From: JBIKLM01 sp044375105
GTDB lineage: Bacteria; Planctomycetota; UBA1135; GCA-002686595
Direction of reading: 5' to 3'
NCBI GenBank assembly: GCA_044375105.1
Contig: JBILNK010000107.1
Span: 1 to 14,467, forward strand
Length of the DNA: 14,467 nt
Part shown: positions 8,525 to 14,467 of the stretch, piece after piece
Layout of the letters: each line of letters opens with the position of its first letter
How positions within the stretch are numbered: the first letter of the stretch is position 1
Notes under the pieces: model-generated
What the model saw: the letters and a program-made list of their open reading frames with translations, nothing else
The model's database searches: none
Told to the model about the DNA's origin: nothing
Program-made: the position numbers and the translations under genes

Positions 8525-8544
8525 CCGGGCGCGGCCGCCGCGCG

Positions 8545-9576
8545 CTACCAGCGCACCGGCTGGGGAATGCGCGATTCGAACAGGGCCTGGTGCCAATAGG
8601 GATAGATCGGCTGGCGGCGCGAAACCTGGTCCAGGCGCTCGACCTGGCTCGGGCTGAGCTTCCAGCCCACGGCGCCCAGGTTGTCGAGCAATTGGCGCTC
8701 GTCGCGCGCCCCGATCACCAGGTTGCAGACCGTCGGGCGACCGAGCAGCCAGTTGAGCGCCACCTGGGCCGGGCTCTTGCCGGTCTCGTCGGCCAGCTCG
8801 AGCAGCACGTCGACGACGCTGAAGAGCAACTCCGTATCGACCGGCGGGCCGCCCACGTCGCCGCCCTGTTGGATGCGCCCGGGCGACAGCGGTTGCCCGC
8901 GCCGGATCTTGCCGGTCAGGCGGCCCCAGCCCAGGGGGCTCCAGACCATCAGGCCCACGCCCTGGTCGAGGCCGAGCGGCATCAGCTCCCATTCGTACTC
9001 GCGTCCGATCAGCGAGTAGTAGCCCTGGTAGACGACGAAGCGCGCCAGGCCGTAGCGCTCGGAGATCGCCAGGGCCTTCATCAACTGCCAGCCCGAGTAG
9101 TTCGAGCAGCCGATGTAGCGCACCTTGCCGCTGGCGACCAGGGCATCGAGGGCCGCCAGGGTCTCTTCGAGCGGGGTGAGCAGATCGGCCCCATGCATGA
9201 AATAGAGGTCGATGTGGTCGCTGCCCAACCGCCGCAGGGAGGCCTCGCAGGCCTTGATCAGGTGGTAGCGCGAGGAGCCGCGGTCGTTGGGGCCCGGACC
9301 GGCCGTGAAGGTCGCCTTGGTGGCCACCAGACAGCGGTCGCGGCGCCCCACCAAGGCCTGGCCGAGGATCTCCTCCGAAGCCCCGTTCGAATAGATGTCC
9401 GCTGTGTCGAAGAAATTGACACCGTGCTCCAGGCACACGTCGACGAGGCGCCGGGCCTCCTGGACGTCGGTCTGGCCCCAGCGCTTGAAGAACTCCGTGG
9501 TGCCCCCGAAGGTTCCCGTGCCGAAGGAAAGGACGGGCACCGAAAGGCCCGAACGGCCCAGCTGGCGATATTCCAT
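8545..9576 (-). CDS. Aldo/keto reductase
   Basis: A 343-residue NADPH-dependent oxidoreductase with the (beta/alpha)8 AKR fold. The N-terminus MEYRQLGRSGLSVPVLSFGTG is typical of the Tas/YajO-like group. The catalytic tetrad is complete: D57 and Y62 in FFDTADIYSNG, K87 in LVATKA, and H128 in IDLYFMHGAD. KVRYIGCSNYSGWQL (151-165), VVYQGYYSLIGREYE (181-195) and VWSPLGWGRLTGKIRRG (211-227) are family blocks, the last near the cofactor site. GNxxxRxxDNL-type phosphate-binding is represented by IGARDERQLLDNLGAVGWKL (288-307). These enzymes reduce aldehydes and ketones to alcohols; the physiological substrate is unknown. I chose the ATG at 9576 because the family N-terminus starts there and GGGATG lies about eight bases upstream; an ATG at 9600 would add eight residues. 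Neighbours give no pathway clue. Confidence 0.94.
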   Translation of the reverse strand: MEYRQLGRSGLSVPVLSFGTGTFGGTTEFFKRWGQTDVQEARRLVDVCLEHGVNFFDTADIYSNGASEEILGQALVGRRDRCLVATKATFTAGPGPNDRGSSRYHLIKACEASLRRLGSDHIDLYFMHGADLLTPLEETLAALDALVASGKVRYIGCSNYSGWQLMKALAISERYGLARFVVYQGYYSLIGREYEWELMPLGLDQGVGLMVWSPLGWGRLTGKIRRGQPLSPGRIQQGGDVGGPPVDTELLFSVVDVLLELADETGKSPAQVALNWLLGRPTVCNLVIGARDERQLLDNLGAVGWKLSPSQVERLDQVSRRQPIYPYWHQALFESRIPQPVRW

Positions 9577-10052
9577 GGGCCCATCATCCCACAAACCCAT
9601 GAGCTTCCGAGGGGCTCCGCGGGGGGGACGATCCGAAGGCGCGAAGACCTGGGGCCGCCCGGTGCTCGCACAAAGCCCGCCGAAGGCGATGGGGCCGCCG
9701 CCGCGGATCGAGGTGCCCCGATTGCGCTCGCATCCGCTGAGGAGCGCGAAACCCGTAGTGTCTCGGCAGAGCACGGCCCGCCGCCCCAAGGGTGGCGGAC
9801 TGAAGGGCGCCAGGCCGGCGCAGCGCGGTCAGGCCGCTGCCGGGACGGCACCGACGGACAGGTCGATGGACGCCGCGGATCCTCGCACGTGGGGCCGGAT
9901 CGGCCAAGAGCCCCAAGTCTGATTTCCCCAGGGCGGCCCGCATTCGGGGCCCCAAGCGAATCCGGCCGCGATCGCAGGGCTGCCCGGATCCGGGCTCGCC
10001 CGGGCTCGGCCCGAGCGGTTCCCGGGCCGAGCCCGACGACCCAGGCCATGGC
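9577..10052. other. 476-base intergenic region between fructose-bisphosphatase end and aldo/keto reductase start
   Basis: No gene supported. It holds a hairpin with nine pairs (one G-U) and a CAA loop at 9778-9798, a 12-base palindrome CCCGGATCCGGG at 9983-9994, and the long hairpin at 10002-10034 listed separately. The promoter of the aldo/keto reductase should be here on the minus strand, but I see no convincing -35/-10 pair. Confidence 0.4.
10002..10034 (-). terminator. Long GC hairpin just after the fructose-bisphosphatase gene
   Basis: A perfect 12-base stem, GGGCTCGGCCCG (10002-10013) with its complement at 10023-10034, and a nine-base loop. In the direction of the minus-strand gene it begins 18 bases after the stop at 10053. 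There is no T-run beyond it, so this is a U-less terminator candidate. Confidence 0.5.
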
Positions 10053-11066
10053 TCACAGATGGCGCAGCACGTGGTCGACTTCGTCGGGGCTGCCGAGGAT
10101 CACGCTGGTGCGCTGGTGGATGCCGCGCGGATCGACGTCCAGCAGGCGCTGCTGGCCCGCGAAGGCCTTACCGCCGGCCTGCTCGATCAAGAGCGCCATG
10201 GGATTGGCTTCGTACATCAGGCGCAGCTTGCCCTCAGGTGCTTTGGCGGTCGGTGGATAAAGAAACACACCGCCCTTCAGCAGGATCCGATGCACGTCGG
10301 CCACCATGGCGCCCGCATAGCGGCTGGAATAGCCGTTCGATTGGGCCCAATCCAGGTACTTCTGGTAGCCGTCGGGGAAGCTCTTGCGGTTGCCTTCGTT
10401 GCAGGAATAGTTCTTCGAGGCGCGCGGGATCTGCAGCTTGCTGCCCACCAGCAGGAAGGCGCCGATCGACGGGTCGAGCACGAACATGTCCACGCCGTTG
10501 CCGGTGGTCAGCACGCAGACCGTCGAGGAGCCGTACAGGATGTAGCCGGCCGCGACCTGCTCGCTGCCCCTCTGCATCAGCGACTGCTCGGCGTTCTTGG
10601 CGCGCCGGTCGTGGCGCAGGATCGAAAAGATCGTGCCCACGCCGCCGCACACATCCAGGTTCGAGGACCCGTCGAGGGGGTCGAACAGCACGCAATAGCG
10701 CCGCTCGCCCTCTTTTCCGTCGCGCAGCAGGGTCGGCTCGTCGTTTTCTTCGGAGGCCACGATGGCCACCCCTTCGCGCCCGCCCAGGCAGCGCATCAAG
10801 ACCTCGTTGGCGATCACGTCGAGCTTTTGCTGGCTCTCGCCCTGGATGTTGTCGCTGCCGGCGTTCCCCAGCACGTCTTCGAGCCGCGCCCGGCGCACCT
10901 TGGAGGAGATGATCTTGGCCGAGATCGAGAGCGCCGACAGGATCCAGGAGAAGGTGCCCGAGGCGCCCGGGTAGCGGGCCTCCTCGGCCAGGATGTGGCT
11001 CTGCAAGGTGACCAGGTTCTGACCGCGGGTCAGATGCGGCGTGAGGGGCGATGCTTCGGTCGTCAT
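10053..11066 (-). CDS. fbp: Class I fructose-1,6-bisphosphatase
   Basis: A 337-residue enzyme of the FBPase class I family, close to the usual length. The metal-binding signature DPLDGSSN is at residues 129-136, preceded by VASEEND (103-109), whose acidic residues complete the two-metal site. QGESQQKLDVIANEVL at 75-90 matches the QGEVQKKLD-type segment. The sugar-phosphate site is represented by NYSCNEGNRKSFP (219-231), YSSRYAGAMVADVHRILLKGGVFLYP (246-271) and KLRLMYEANPMALLIEQAGG (280-299). It removes the 1-phosphate from fructose-1,6-bisphosphate to give fructose-6-phosphate, the committed step of gluconeogenesis, and also serves carbon fixation or pentose phosphate recycling where present. 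The start at 11066 (MTTEASPLTPH) has no Shine-Dalgarno; a C-run is directly upstream. A possible -10 TACCCT lies on the minus strand at 11100-11095. It stands alone, with no neighbouring carbon-fixation genes. Confidence 0.96.
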   Translation of the reverse strand: MTTEASPLTPHLTRGQNLVTLQSHILAEEARYPGASGTFSWILSALSISAKIISSKVRRARLEDVLGNAGSDNIQGESQQKLDVIANEVLMRCLGGREGVAIVASEENDEPTLLRDGKEGERRYCVLFDPLDGSSNLDVCGGVGTIFSILRHDRRAKNAEQSLMQRGSEQVAAGYILYGSSTVCVLTTGNGVDMFVLDPSIGAFLLVGSKLQIPRASKNYSCNEGNRKSFPDGYQKYLDWAQSNGYSSRYAGAMVADVHRILLKGGVFLYPPTAKAPEGKLRLMYEANPMALLIEQAGGKAFAGQQRLLDVDPRGIHQRTSVILGSPDEVDHVLRHL

Positions 11067-11258
11067 GGGGGGGGATCCGGCTCGGGATCGAGCTAGGGTA
11101 CCGGGCCGTCGACCGGCGCCCTGTGGCCGCGGCTGGAGCGCCTCGGACCCGCCATCGCCAGGCGCCCAGGGGCAGGCTGCTAGACTGGATCGAACCCGGC
11201 TCGGTCCCGGAGCGGCGGCCCGCAAGCGCCGTACGGATCCGCGTCGCTCGGAGCCCCC

Positions 11259-11287
11259 CCGCCCGACCCGCTGCGCGGGTCGGGCGG
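11259..11287. other. 13-base-pair perfect GC hairpin
   Basis: CCGCCCGACCCGC (11259-11271), loop TGC, then its exact complement (11275-11287). No T-run follows on either strand. It sits in the leader of the MBOAT gene, far from any gene end, so it is more likely a leader RNA structure or protein site than a terminator. Confidence 0.6.
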
Positions 11288-11294
11288 TCCTGTC

Positions 11295-11315
11295 GAGCTC
11301 CCGTCCGGGGAGCTC
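11295..11315. other. 8-base-pair hairpin next to the previous one
   Basis: GAGCTCCC (11295-11302), loop GTCCG, then GGGAGCTC (11308-11315). It starts seven bases after the longer hairpin, so the two would stack side by side in an RNA. Confidence 0.5.
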
Positions 11316-11413
11316 CCGTGAACCGTCGGCAAGCCGGCCCGACCGCACCGGACGGGCACGGCGGACGCCCGCGCTGCCCCCCCATCCGGTCGTCCGCGCG
11401 GGCCGCGGCCTGC

Positions 11414-11489
11414 GCGCCACTCGCCCCGCGCCACTCGCCCCGCGCGGCTCAGCCCCGCGCGGCTCAGCCCCGCCCCTCCCGCCCCTCCG
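11414..11489. repeat. Three consecutive short tandem duplications
   Basis: Three different units, each present exactly twice and directly abutting. The first is a 14-base unit GCGCCACTCGCCCC (11414-11427, 11428-11441). The second is a 15-base unit GCGCGGCTCAGCCCC (11442-11456, 11457-11471). The third is a nine-base unit GCCCCTCC plus one base (11472-11480, 11481-11489; the last base differs). All lie within 110 bases upstream of the MBOAT start. Confidence 0.85.
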
Positions 11490-11518
11490 CACCGCCGGCC
11501 GCTGGCCCAGCGCCCCCC

Positions 11519-12949
11519 TTGGTCTTCAGCTCGCCGCTGTTCTTGTTCGCGTTCCTGCCGCTGTGCCTGGCGCTCTATTACCTGCTGCCGGCCCGTACGC
11601 GCAACGCCGTGCTGCTGGCCTTCAGCTTGCTGTTCTACGCCTGGGGCGAGCTCGAATACTGCGCGATCATGGTGGCCTCGATCGCCGGCAACCATGGGTG
11701 CGGCGCCCTGGTCGCGCGGGCCGAAGGGGCCCGTCGCAGCTGGATCCTAGCCCTCGGCCTGGCGCTCAACCTGCTGCTCCTGGGGGTCTTCAAGTACGCG
11801 GGCTGGCTGGTCCGCGAGCTCTCCGGGCTGGCCCTAGCCCTGGGGGCCACGCCCCCGGACTCCTGGACCAAGCTCGAGGTGCACCTGCCGATCGGCATCT
11901 CGTTCTTCACCTTCCAAGCGATGTCGTACCTGATCGACGTCGCGCGGCGCGAGGCCGAGCCGCAAAAGCGCTTGACCGACTTCGCCCTATACGTGGCGCT
12001 GTTCCCGCAGCTGGTGGCCGGTCCGATCGTGCGCTACAGCGACGTGGCCCGCCAGCTGATCAAGCGCCGCCATCGCGTGGCCCTGTTCGCCAGCGGTGTG
12101 CAGCGCTTCATCCAGGGCCTGGCCAAGAAGATGCTGATCGCCAACACCGTGGCGGTCCCGGCGGACGAAGTTTTCGGGGTGCCCGGGGCCGAGCTGACCC
12201 CGGCGGCCGCTTGGCTCGGCACCCTGTGCTACACGCTCCAGATCTATTTCGACTTCTCGGGTTATTCGGACATGGCCATCGGCCTCGGGCGCATGTTCGG
12301 CTTCCGCTTCCGGGAGAACTTCCTGCACCCGTATGGGGCGGCCTCGGTGACGGATTTCTGGCGCCGCTGGCACGTCTCACTCAGCAGCTGGTTTCGCGAT
12401 TATCTGTACGTGCCCCTGGGCGGCAACCGGCACGGCACGCTGCGCACCTACCGCAACCTGTGGAGCGTGTTCCTGCTGTGCGGCCTGTGGCACGGCGCCG
12501 CCTGGACCTTCGTGGTCTGGGGCGCCTTCCACGGCGCCCTGCTGGTCTTCGAGCGCGCCGTTCTGGGGCGCCCGCCACGCGGCGTCGCCGGGCACGTCTA
12601 CACCCTGCTGATGGTCATGGTCGGCTGGGTCTTCTTCCGCGCCGAGAGCCTCTCCGGCGCCCTGGCCCACCTGGGGGCCATGGTCGGCCTCCACGCCCCC
12701 ACGGGCGCGCCTCTCGAGGCCCCGCCGCTGCTCGAGCCCGAAGTCCTGGCGGCCCTGCTGGTCGGTCCCCTAGCCGCCACGCGCCTGCCGCTGTACGCCT
12801 CGGTCTGGATCCAGCGCCGTCTGCGCGGCTCGGCCCTGGCCGGCGCCTACGACCTGGCCGCCGCGGCCGCCCTGCTGGCCCTGTTCCTGGCATCGGCTGC
12901 CGAGCTGGCCAGCGGCAGCTACAACCCCTTCATCTACTTCCGCTTCTGA
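11519..12949 (+). CDS. AlgI/PatA-type MBOAT O-acyltransferase (TTG start)
   Basis: A 476-residue polytopic membrane protein of the MBOAT family, AlgI branch. The N-terminus VFSSPLFLFAFLPLCLALYYLLPA is the family hallmark and begins at a TTG (11519), so I take that codon as the start (read as Met). No ATG or GTG is near, and upstream sequence is unlike the family. Further blocks are HLPIGISFFTFQAMSYLID (122-140), FPQLVAGPIVRYSD (162-175), YTLQIYFDFSGYSDMAIGLG (238-257), VTDFWRRWHVSLSSWFRDYL (277-296) and LWHGAAWTFVVWGAFHG (323-339). H325 is the catalytic histidine and H285 the second conserved one. It ends PFIYFRF, as relatives do. These proteins move acetyl or acyl groups across the membrane onto polysaccharide or peptidoglycan with an SGNH partner (AlgJ, AlgX or PatB). 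No such partner is next to it. CCGCTTC at its end pairs with GAAGCGG at 12963-12969, a weak terminator candidate. Confidence 0.92.
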   Translation: MVFSSPLFLFAFLPLCLALYYLLPARTRNAVLLAFSLLFYAWGELEYCAIMVASIAGNHGCGALVARAEGARRSWILALGLALNLLLLGVFKYAGWLVRELSGLALALGATPPDSWTKLEVHLPIGISFFTFQAMSYLIDVARREAEPQKRLTDFALYVALFPQLVAGPIVRYSDVARQLIKRRHRVALFASGVQRFIQGLAKKMLIANTVAVPADEVFGVPGAELTPAAAWLGTLCYTLQIYFDFSGYSDMAIGLGRMFGFRFRENFLHPYGAASVTDFWRRWHVSLSSWFRDYLYVPLGGNRHGTLRTYRNLWSVFLLCGLWHGAAWTFVVWGAFHGALLVFERAVLGRPPRGVAGHVYTLLMVMVGWVFFRAESLSGALAHLGAMVGLHAPTGAPLEAPPLLEPEVLAALLVGPLAATRLPLYASVWIQRRLRGSALAGAYDLAAAAALLALFLASAAELASGSYNPFIYFRF

Positions 12950-13154
12950 AATTCACTCCCCGGAAGCGGGCTCGGCCATCCTCGATCCGCCCAAGGGCTT
13001 TCGACCGCCGCGGATCGCCTGTCGGAGAACTGTATATTCATCTGCGCCGAGCAATGGTCCAGGCTCTGCGGCCGCTGAAGGGCGGCCCAACGGCGTGCTG
13101 CCAGGCCGTTCTTGCGACCCCGAGCATGGCCCGGGGCGATTGGTTCTCAGCCTG

Positions 13155-14018
13155 TCAACGCAGGGCCGCCAAGATCGCGCGGGTGGCGTAGCTTTTGTTG
13201 AGCGTGTAGAAATGGATGCCTGGGGCACCCTTTTCGAGCAGCTCGCGGCATTGCAGGATCGCGTGCTCGACCCCCAGGGCCATGACCGCCCCGGGATCTT
13301 CGCGCACCCGATCGAGCCGTGCCTTGAGCGCGGCCGGGATGCGCGCACCGCACAGGCTGGTGAAGCGCTCGATCTGGCTGACGTTGGTGATCGGCATGAT
13401 GCCGGGCACGATCGGCACGCCGATGCCGGCCCGGCGCGCGCGGGCCACGAAGCCGAAATAATCGGCGTTGTCGAAGAACAGCTGCGTGGTCAGGAAGCTG
13501 ACCCCCGAGGCGACCTTGTGGCTGGTGAAATGCAGGTCGTCGGCGCTGGTCTTGGACTCCGGATGGTTCTCCGGATAACAAGCGCCGCCCAGGTCGAAGG
13601 GGAAATGCTCGCGCAGGTAGGCGGCCAGCTCGCTGGCATGGCCGAAGCCGCCCTCGGGACGCTGGAAGGCGGTCTCGCCCTTGGGCGGATCGCCGCGCAG
13701 CACCAGGATGTTCTCGATGCCATCCTCCTCGAGCAGGCTGGCGATGCGATGGATCTCCTCCGCCGAGTGCCCCACGCAGGTCAGGTGCGCCATGGCGGTG
13801 ATCTTGAGCTCGCGCTGGATGCGCGCCACGGTCTGCAGCGTGCGCTCGCGCGTCGAGCCGCCGGCCCCGTAGGTCACCGAGACGTAGTCCGGCGTGTGCA
13901 TGGCGTTCAGGTCCGCGACGGTCTGCAAGAGGTCGCCGACCGCTTCCGCCGTCTTGGGCGGAAAGAACTCGAAGCTGAACACCGGGCCCGAGCGCCCGTG
14001 CATCTGACTGATTTTCAT
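13155..14018 (-). CDS. metF: 5,10-methylenetetrahydrofolate reductase MetF
   Basis: A 287-residue FAD-dependent TIM barrel. FSFEFFPPK at residues 14-22 has the catalytic glutamate E17 (E28 in Escherichia coli), and VSVTYGAGGSTRERT (46-60) is the folate and FAD-binding block. AHLTCVGHS is at 77-85, and ILVLRGDPPKG at 104-114 has the aspartate D110 (D120 in E. coli) near the flavin. FLTTQLFFDNADYFGFV (175-191) and PIVPGIMPITN (202-212) follow. The enzyme reduces 5,10-methylene-THF to 5-methyl-THF, supplying methyl groups for methionine synthesis. Length and motifs match the bacterial, regulatory-domain-free form. The start at 14018 (MKISQMHG) has the best ribosome binding site in the window (GAGGTG, five-base spacing) and overlaps the thioesterase stop as ATGA, so the two are translationally coupled. 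The gene is convergent with the MBOAT gene. Confidence 0.97.
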   Translation of the reverse strand: MKISQMHGRSGPVFSFEFFPPKTAEAVGDLLQTVADLNAMHTPDYVSVTYGAGGSTRERTLQTVARIQRELKITAMAHLTCVGHSAEEIHRIASLLEEDGIENILVLRGDPPKGETAFQRPEGGFGHASELAAYLREHFPFDLGGACYPENHPESKTSADDLHFTSHKVASGVSFLTTQLFFDNADYFGFVARARRAGIGVPIVPGIMPITNVSQIERFTSLCGARIPAALKARLDRVREDPGAVMALGVEHAILQCRELLEKGAPGIHFYTLNKSYATRAILAALR

Positions 14019-14464
14019 GTTTTCACCTCGGCGCCGTCCTCCAGGATCTCGCTGAATTTCTCGCGGTAACGCTCGTGCATGGGGATCGACTGGAGCGTGT
14101 CGAGGTCGACGCACACCGTGGTCATGCGCGCCTCGAGGCAGACCTCGTCGCCGACGCGGTAGATGTAGCGCAGCCCCAGGGAGGACCGGCCCAGCTTGAA
14201 GCAGGTGATGCGCACCTGGGGCCGATCGCCGAAATGCAGGGGGTGCTTGAACTCGACCTCGCTGTGCACCAGCGGAAAGCCGATCTTCTTTTCGCCCAGC
14301 AGGTAGTAGTAGCGCTCGCCGACGTGCACGTCCCAGAGCTCTTCGAAGGCCTCGTGGATGTAGTCGAAGATGCGCGGGTAGTAGGCGATGCCGGCGGGGT
14401 CGACGTGGCCGAAACGCACCTGCTGCTGGCAGGTGAAGCTCTTGTGCTTGCGTTGGGGGGACAT
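14015..14464 (-). CDS. Hotdog-fold acyl-CoA thioesterase (4-hydroxybenzoyl-CoA thioesterase/YbgC-like)
   Basis: A 149-residue single hotdog domain. VRFGHVDPAGIAYYPRIFDYIHEAFEELWD (residues 16-45) matches the active-site helix of the 4-hydroxybenzoyl-CoA thioesterase family. D22 corresponds to the catalytic aspartate, followed by AGIAYYPRIF where relatives have a G-V/I-x-Y-Y/F pattern. FPLVHSEVEFKHPLHFGD (63-80) and SSLGLRYIYR (94-103) are the usual beta-strands. Such enzymes hydrolyse the thioester of acyl- or aryl-CoA in the cytoplasm; the substrate is unknown, since the family covers aromatic, short-chain and phospholipid-linked roles. The visible ATG at 14464 starts three bases from the window edge, so its ribosome binding site, or a longer start, cannot be judged. 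Its stop overlaps the metF start by ATGA, indicating one operon, though no biochemical link between the two is obvious. Confidence 0.9.
   Translation of the reverse strand: MSPQRKHKSFTCQQQVRFGHVDPAGIAYYPRIFDYIHEAFEELWDVHVGERYYYLLGEKKIGFPLVHSEVEFKHPLHFGDRPQVRITCFKLGRSSLGLRYIYRVGDEVCLEARMTTVCVDLDTLQSIPMHERYREKFSEILEDGAEVKT
14024..14029 (-). promoter_or_regulatory. Shine-Dalgarno sequence of metF
   Basis: GAGGTG on the minus strand, five bases before the metF ATG at 14018 and inside the end of the thioesterase gene. It decides the start over the longer open frame beginning at 14114. Most other genes here lack a visible Shine-Dalgarno. Confidence 0.8.
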
Positions 14465-14467
14465 GGC

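Larger units (their letters stand above)
11067..11518. other. 452-base intergenic region between divergent fbp and MBOAT genes
   Basis: No gene is called: the plus-strand frame that is open through it (in phase with the MBOAT gene) is Arg/Pro/Ala-rich and unlike the family. It contains two adjacent hairpins (11259-11287 and 11295-11315) and three consecutive tandem duplications (11414-11489). TAGACT at 11181-11186 could be a plus-strand -10 box. Confidence 0.45.

Noticed and set aside
9577..10052. Short protein genes between fbp and the aldo/keto reductase
   Set aside because: Open frames are antisense extensions of neighbouring genes with no ribosome binding site and no recognisable sequence.
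7048..10260. A very long plus-strand open frame running through mrp, across the aldo/keto reductase and towards fbp in another frame
   Set aside because: It is a shadow of the GC-rich codon bias: Arg/Pro/Gly/Ala-rich, matches no family, and lies across genes with clear catalytic motifs in other frames.
11051..11518. N-terminal extension of the MBOAT protein from an ATG at 11051
   Set aside because: It would add 156 low-complexity residues covering hairpins and tandem repeats, while the family N-terminus begins exactly at the TTG at 11519.

Overview
The window comes from a bacterial chromosome of very high GC content (roughly 70 % by eye). Genes are densely packed on both strands, with coding-type codon use (G or C in third position) throughout. 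Nothing in it looks like phage, plasmid, insertion sequence, CRISPR array or rRNA/tRNA. The gene set is a GC-rich, probably Gram-negative, free-living bacterium: a LolD/MacB-type ABC exporter, class I fructose-bisphosphatase, MetF, Mrp, QueC, MazG, an AlgI-type membrane O-acyltransferase and a DbpA-type RNA-binding protein. The lineage cannot be fixed from the sequence; myxobacteria-like, acidobacterial or planctomycete relatives are all possible.

Layout. At 1-1154 (minus) an ABC ATPase gene is followed by its permease gene, which runs off the left edge. A DJ-1/PfpI isonitrile-hydratase-like gene (plus, 1346-1948) diverges from them and converges, with a short tail overlap, on a small membrane protein gene (minus, to 2436). 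Next is a minus-strand pair queC-mazG (4241-2615): preQ0 synthesis followed by nucleotide-pool cleaning. A 434-base GC-rich gap separates queC from a divergent DEAD-box-like RNA-binding protein (4676-6433), which has degenerate helicase motifs, an intact DbpA-type RNA-binding domain and a Gly/Arg/Tyr-rich tail. It ends in a textbook intrinsic terminator. After a 611-base gap without a convincing gene comes mrp (7127-8275), an Fe-S carrier ATPase that has lost the usual C-terminal CxxC. An aldo/keto reductase (minus, 8545-9576) and fructose-1,6-bisphosphatase (minus, 10053-11066) follow, each with a strong GC hairpin about 20 bases past its stop. A 452-base gap with two adjacent hairpins and a run of three consecutive tandem duplications leads into a TTG-started AlgI-type MBOAT acyltransferase (plus, 11519-12949). 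The right end is a translationally coupled minus-strand pair: a hotdog thioesterase (14464-14015) and metF (14018-13155), overlapping by ATGA.

The genes are mostly housekeeping (one-carbon metabolism, gluconeogenesis, Fe-S assembly, tRNA modification, nucleotide hygiene) mixed with accessory single genes, and I see no dedicated multi-gene novel system. The most interesting departures from the norm are the helicase-like protein with eroded motifs III, V and VI, the Mrp without its cysteine pair, and the non-coding structure in front of the MBOAT gene.
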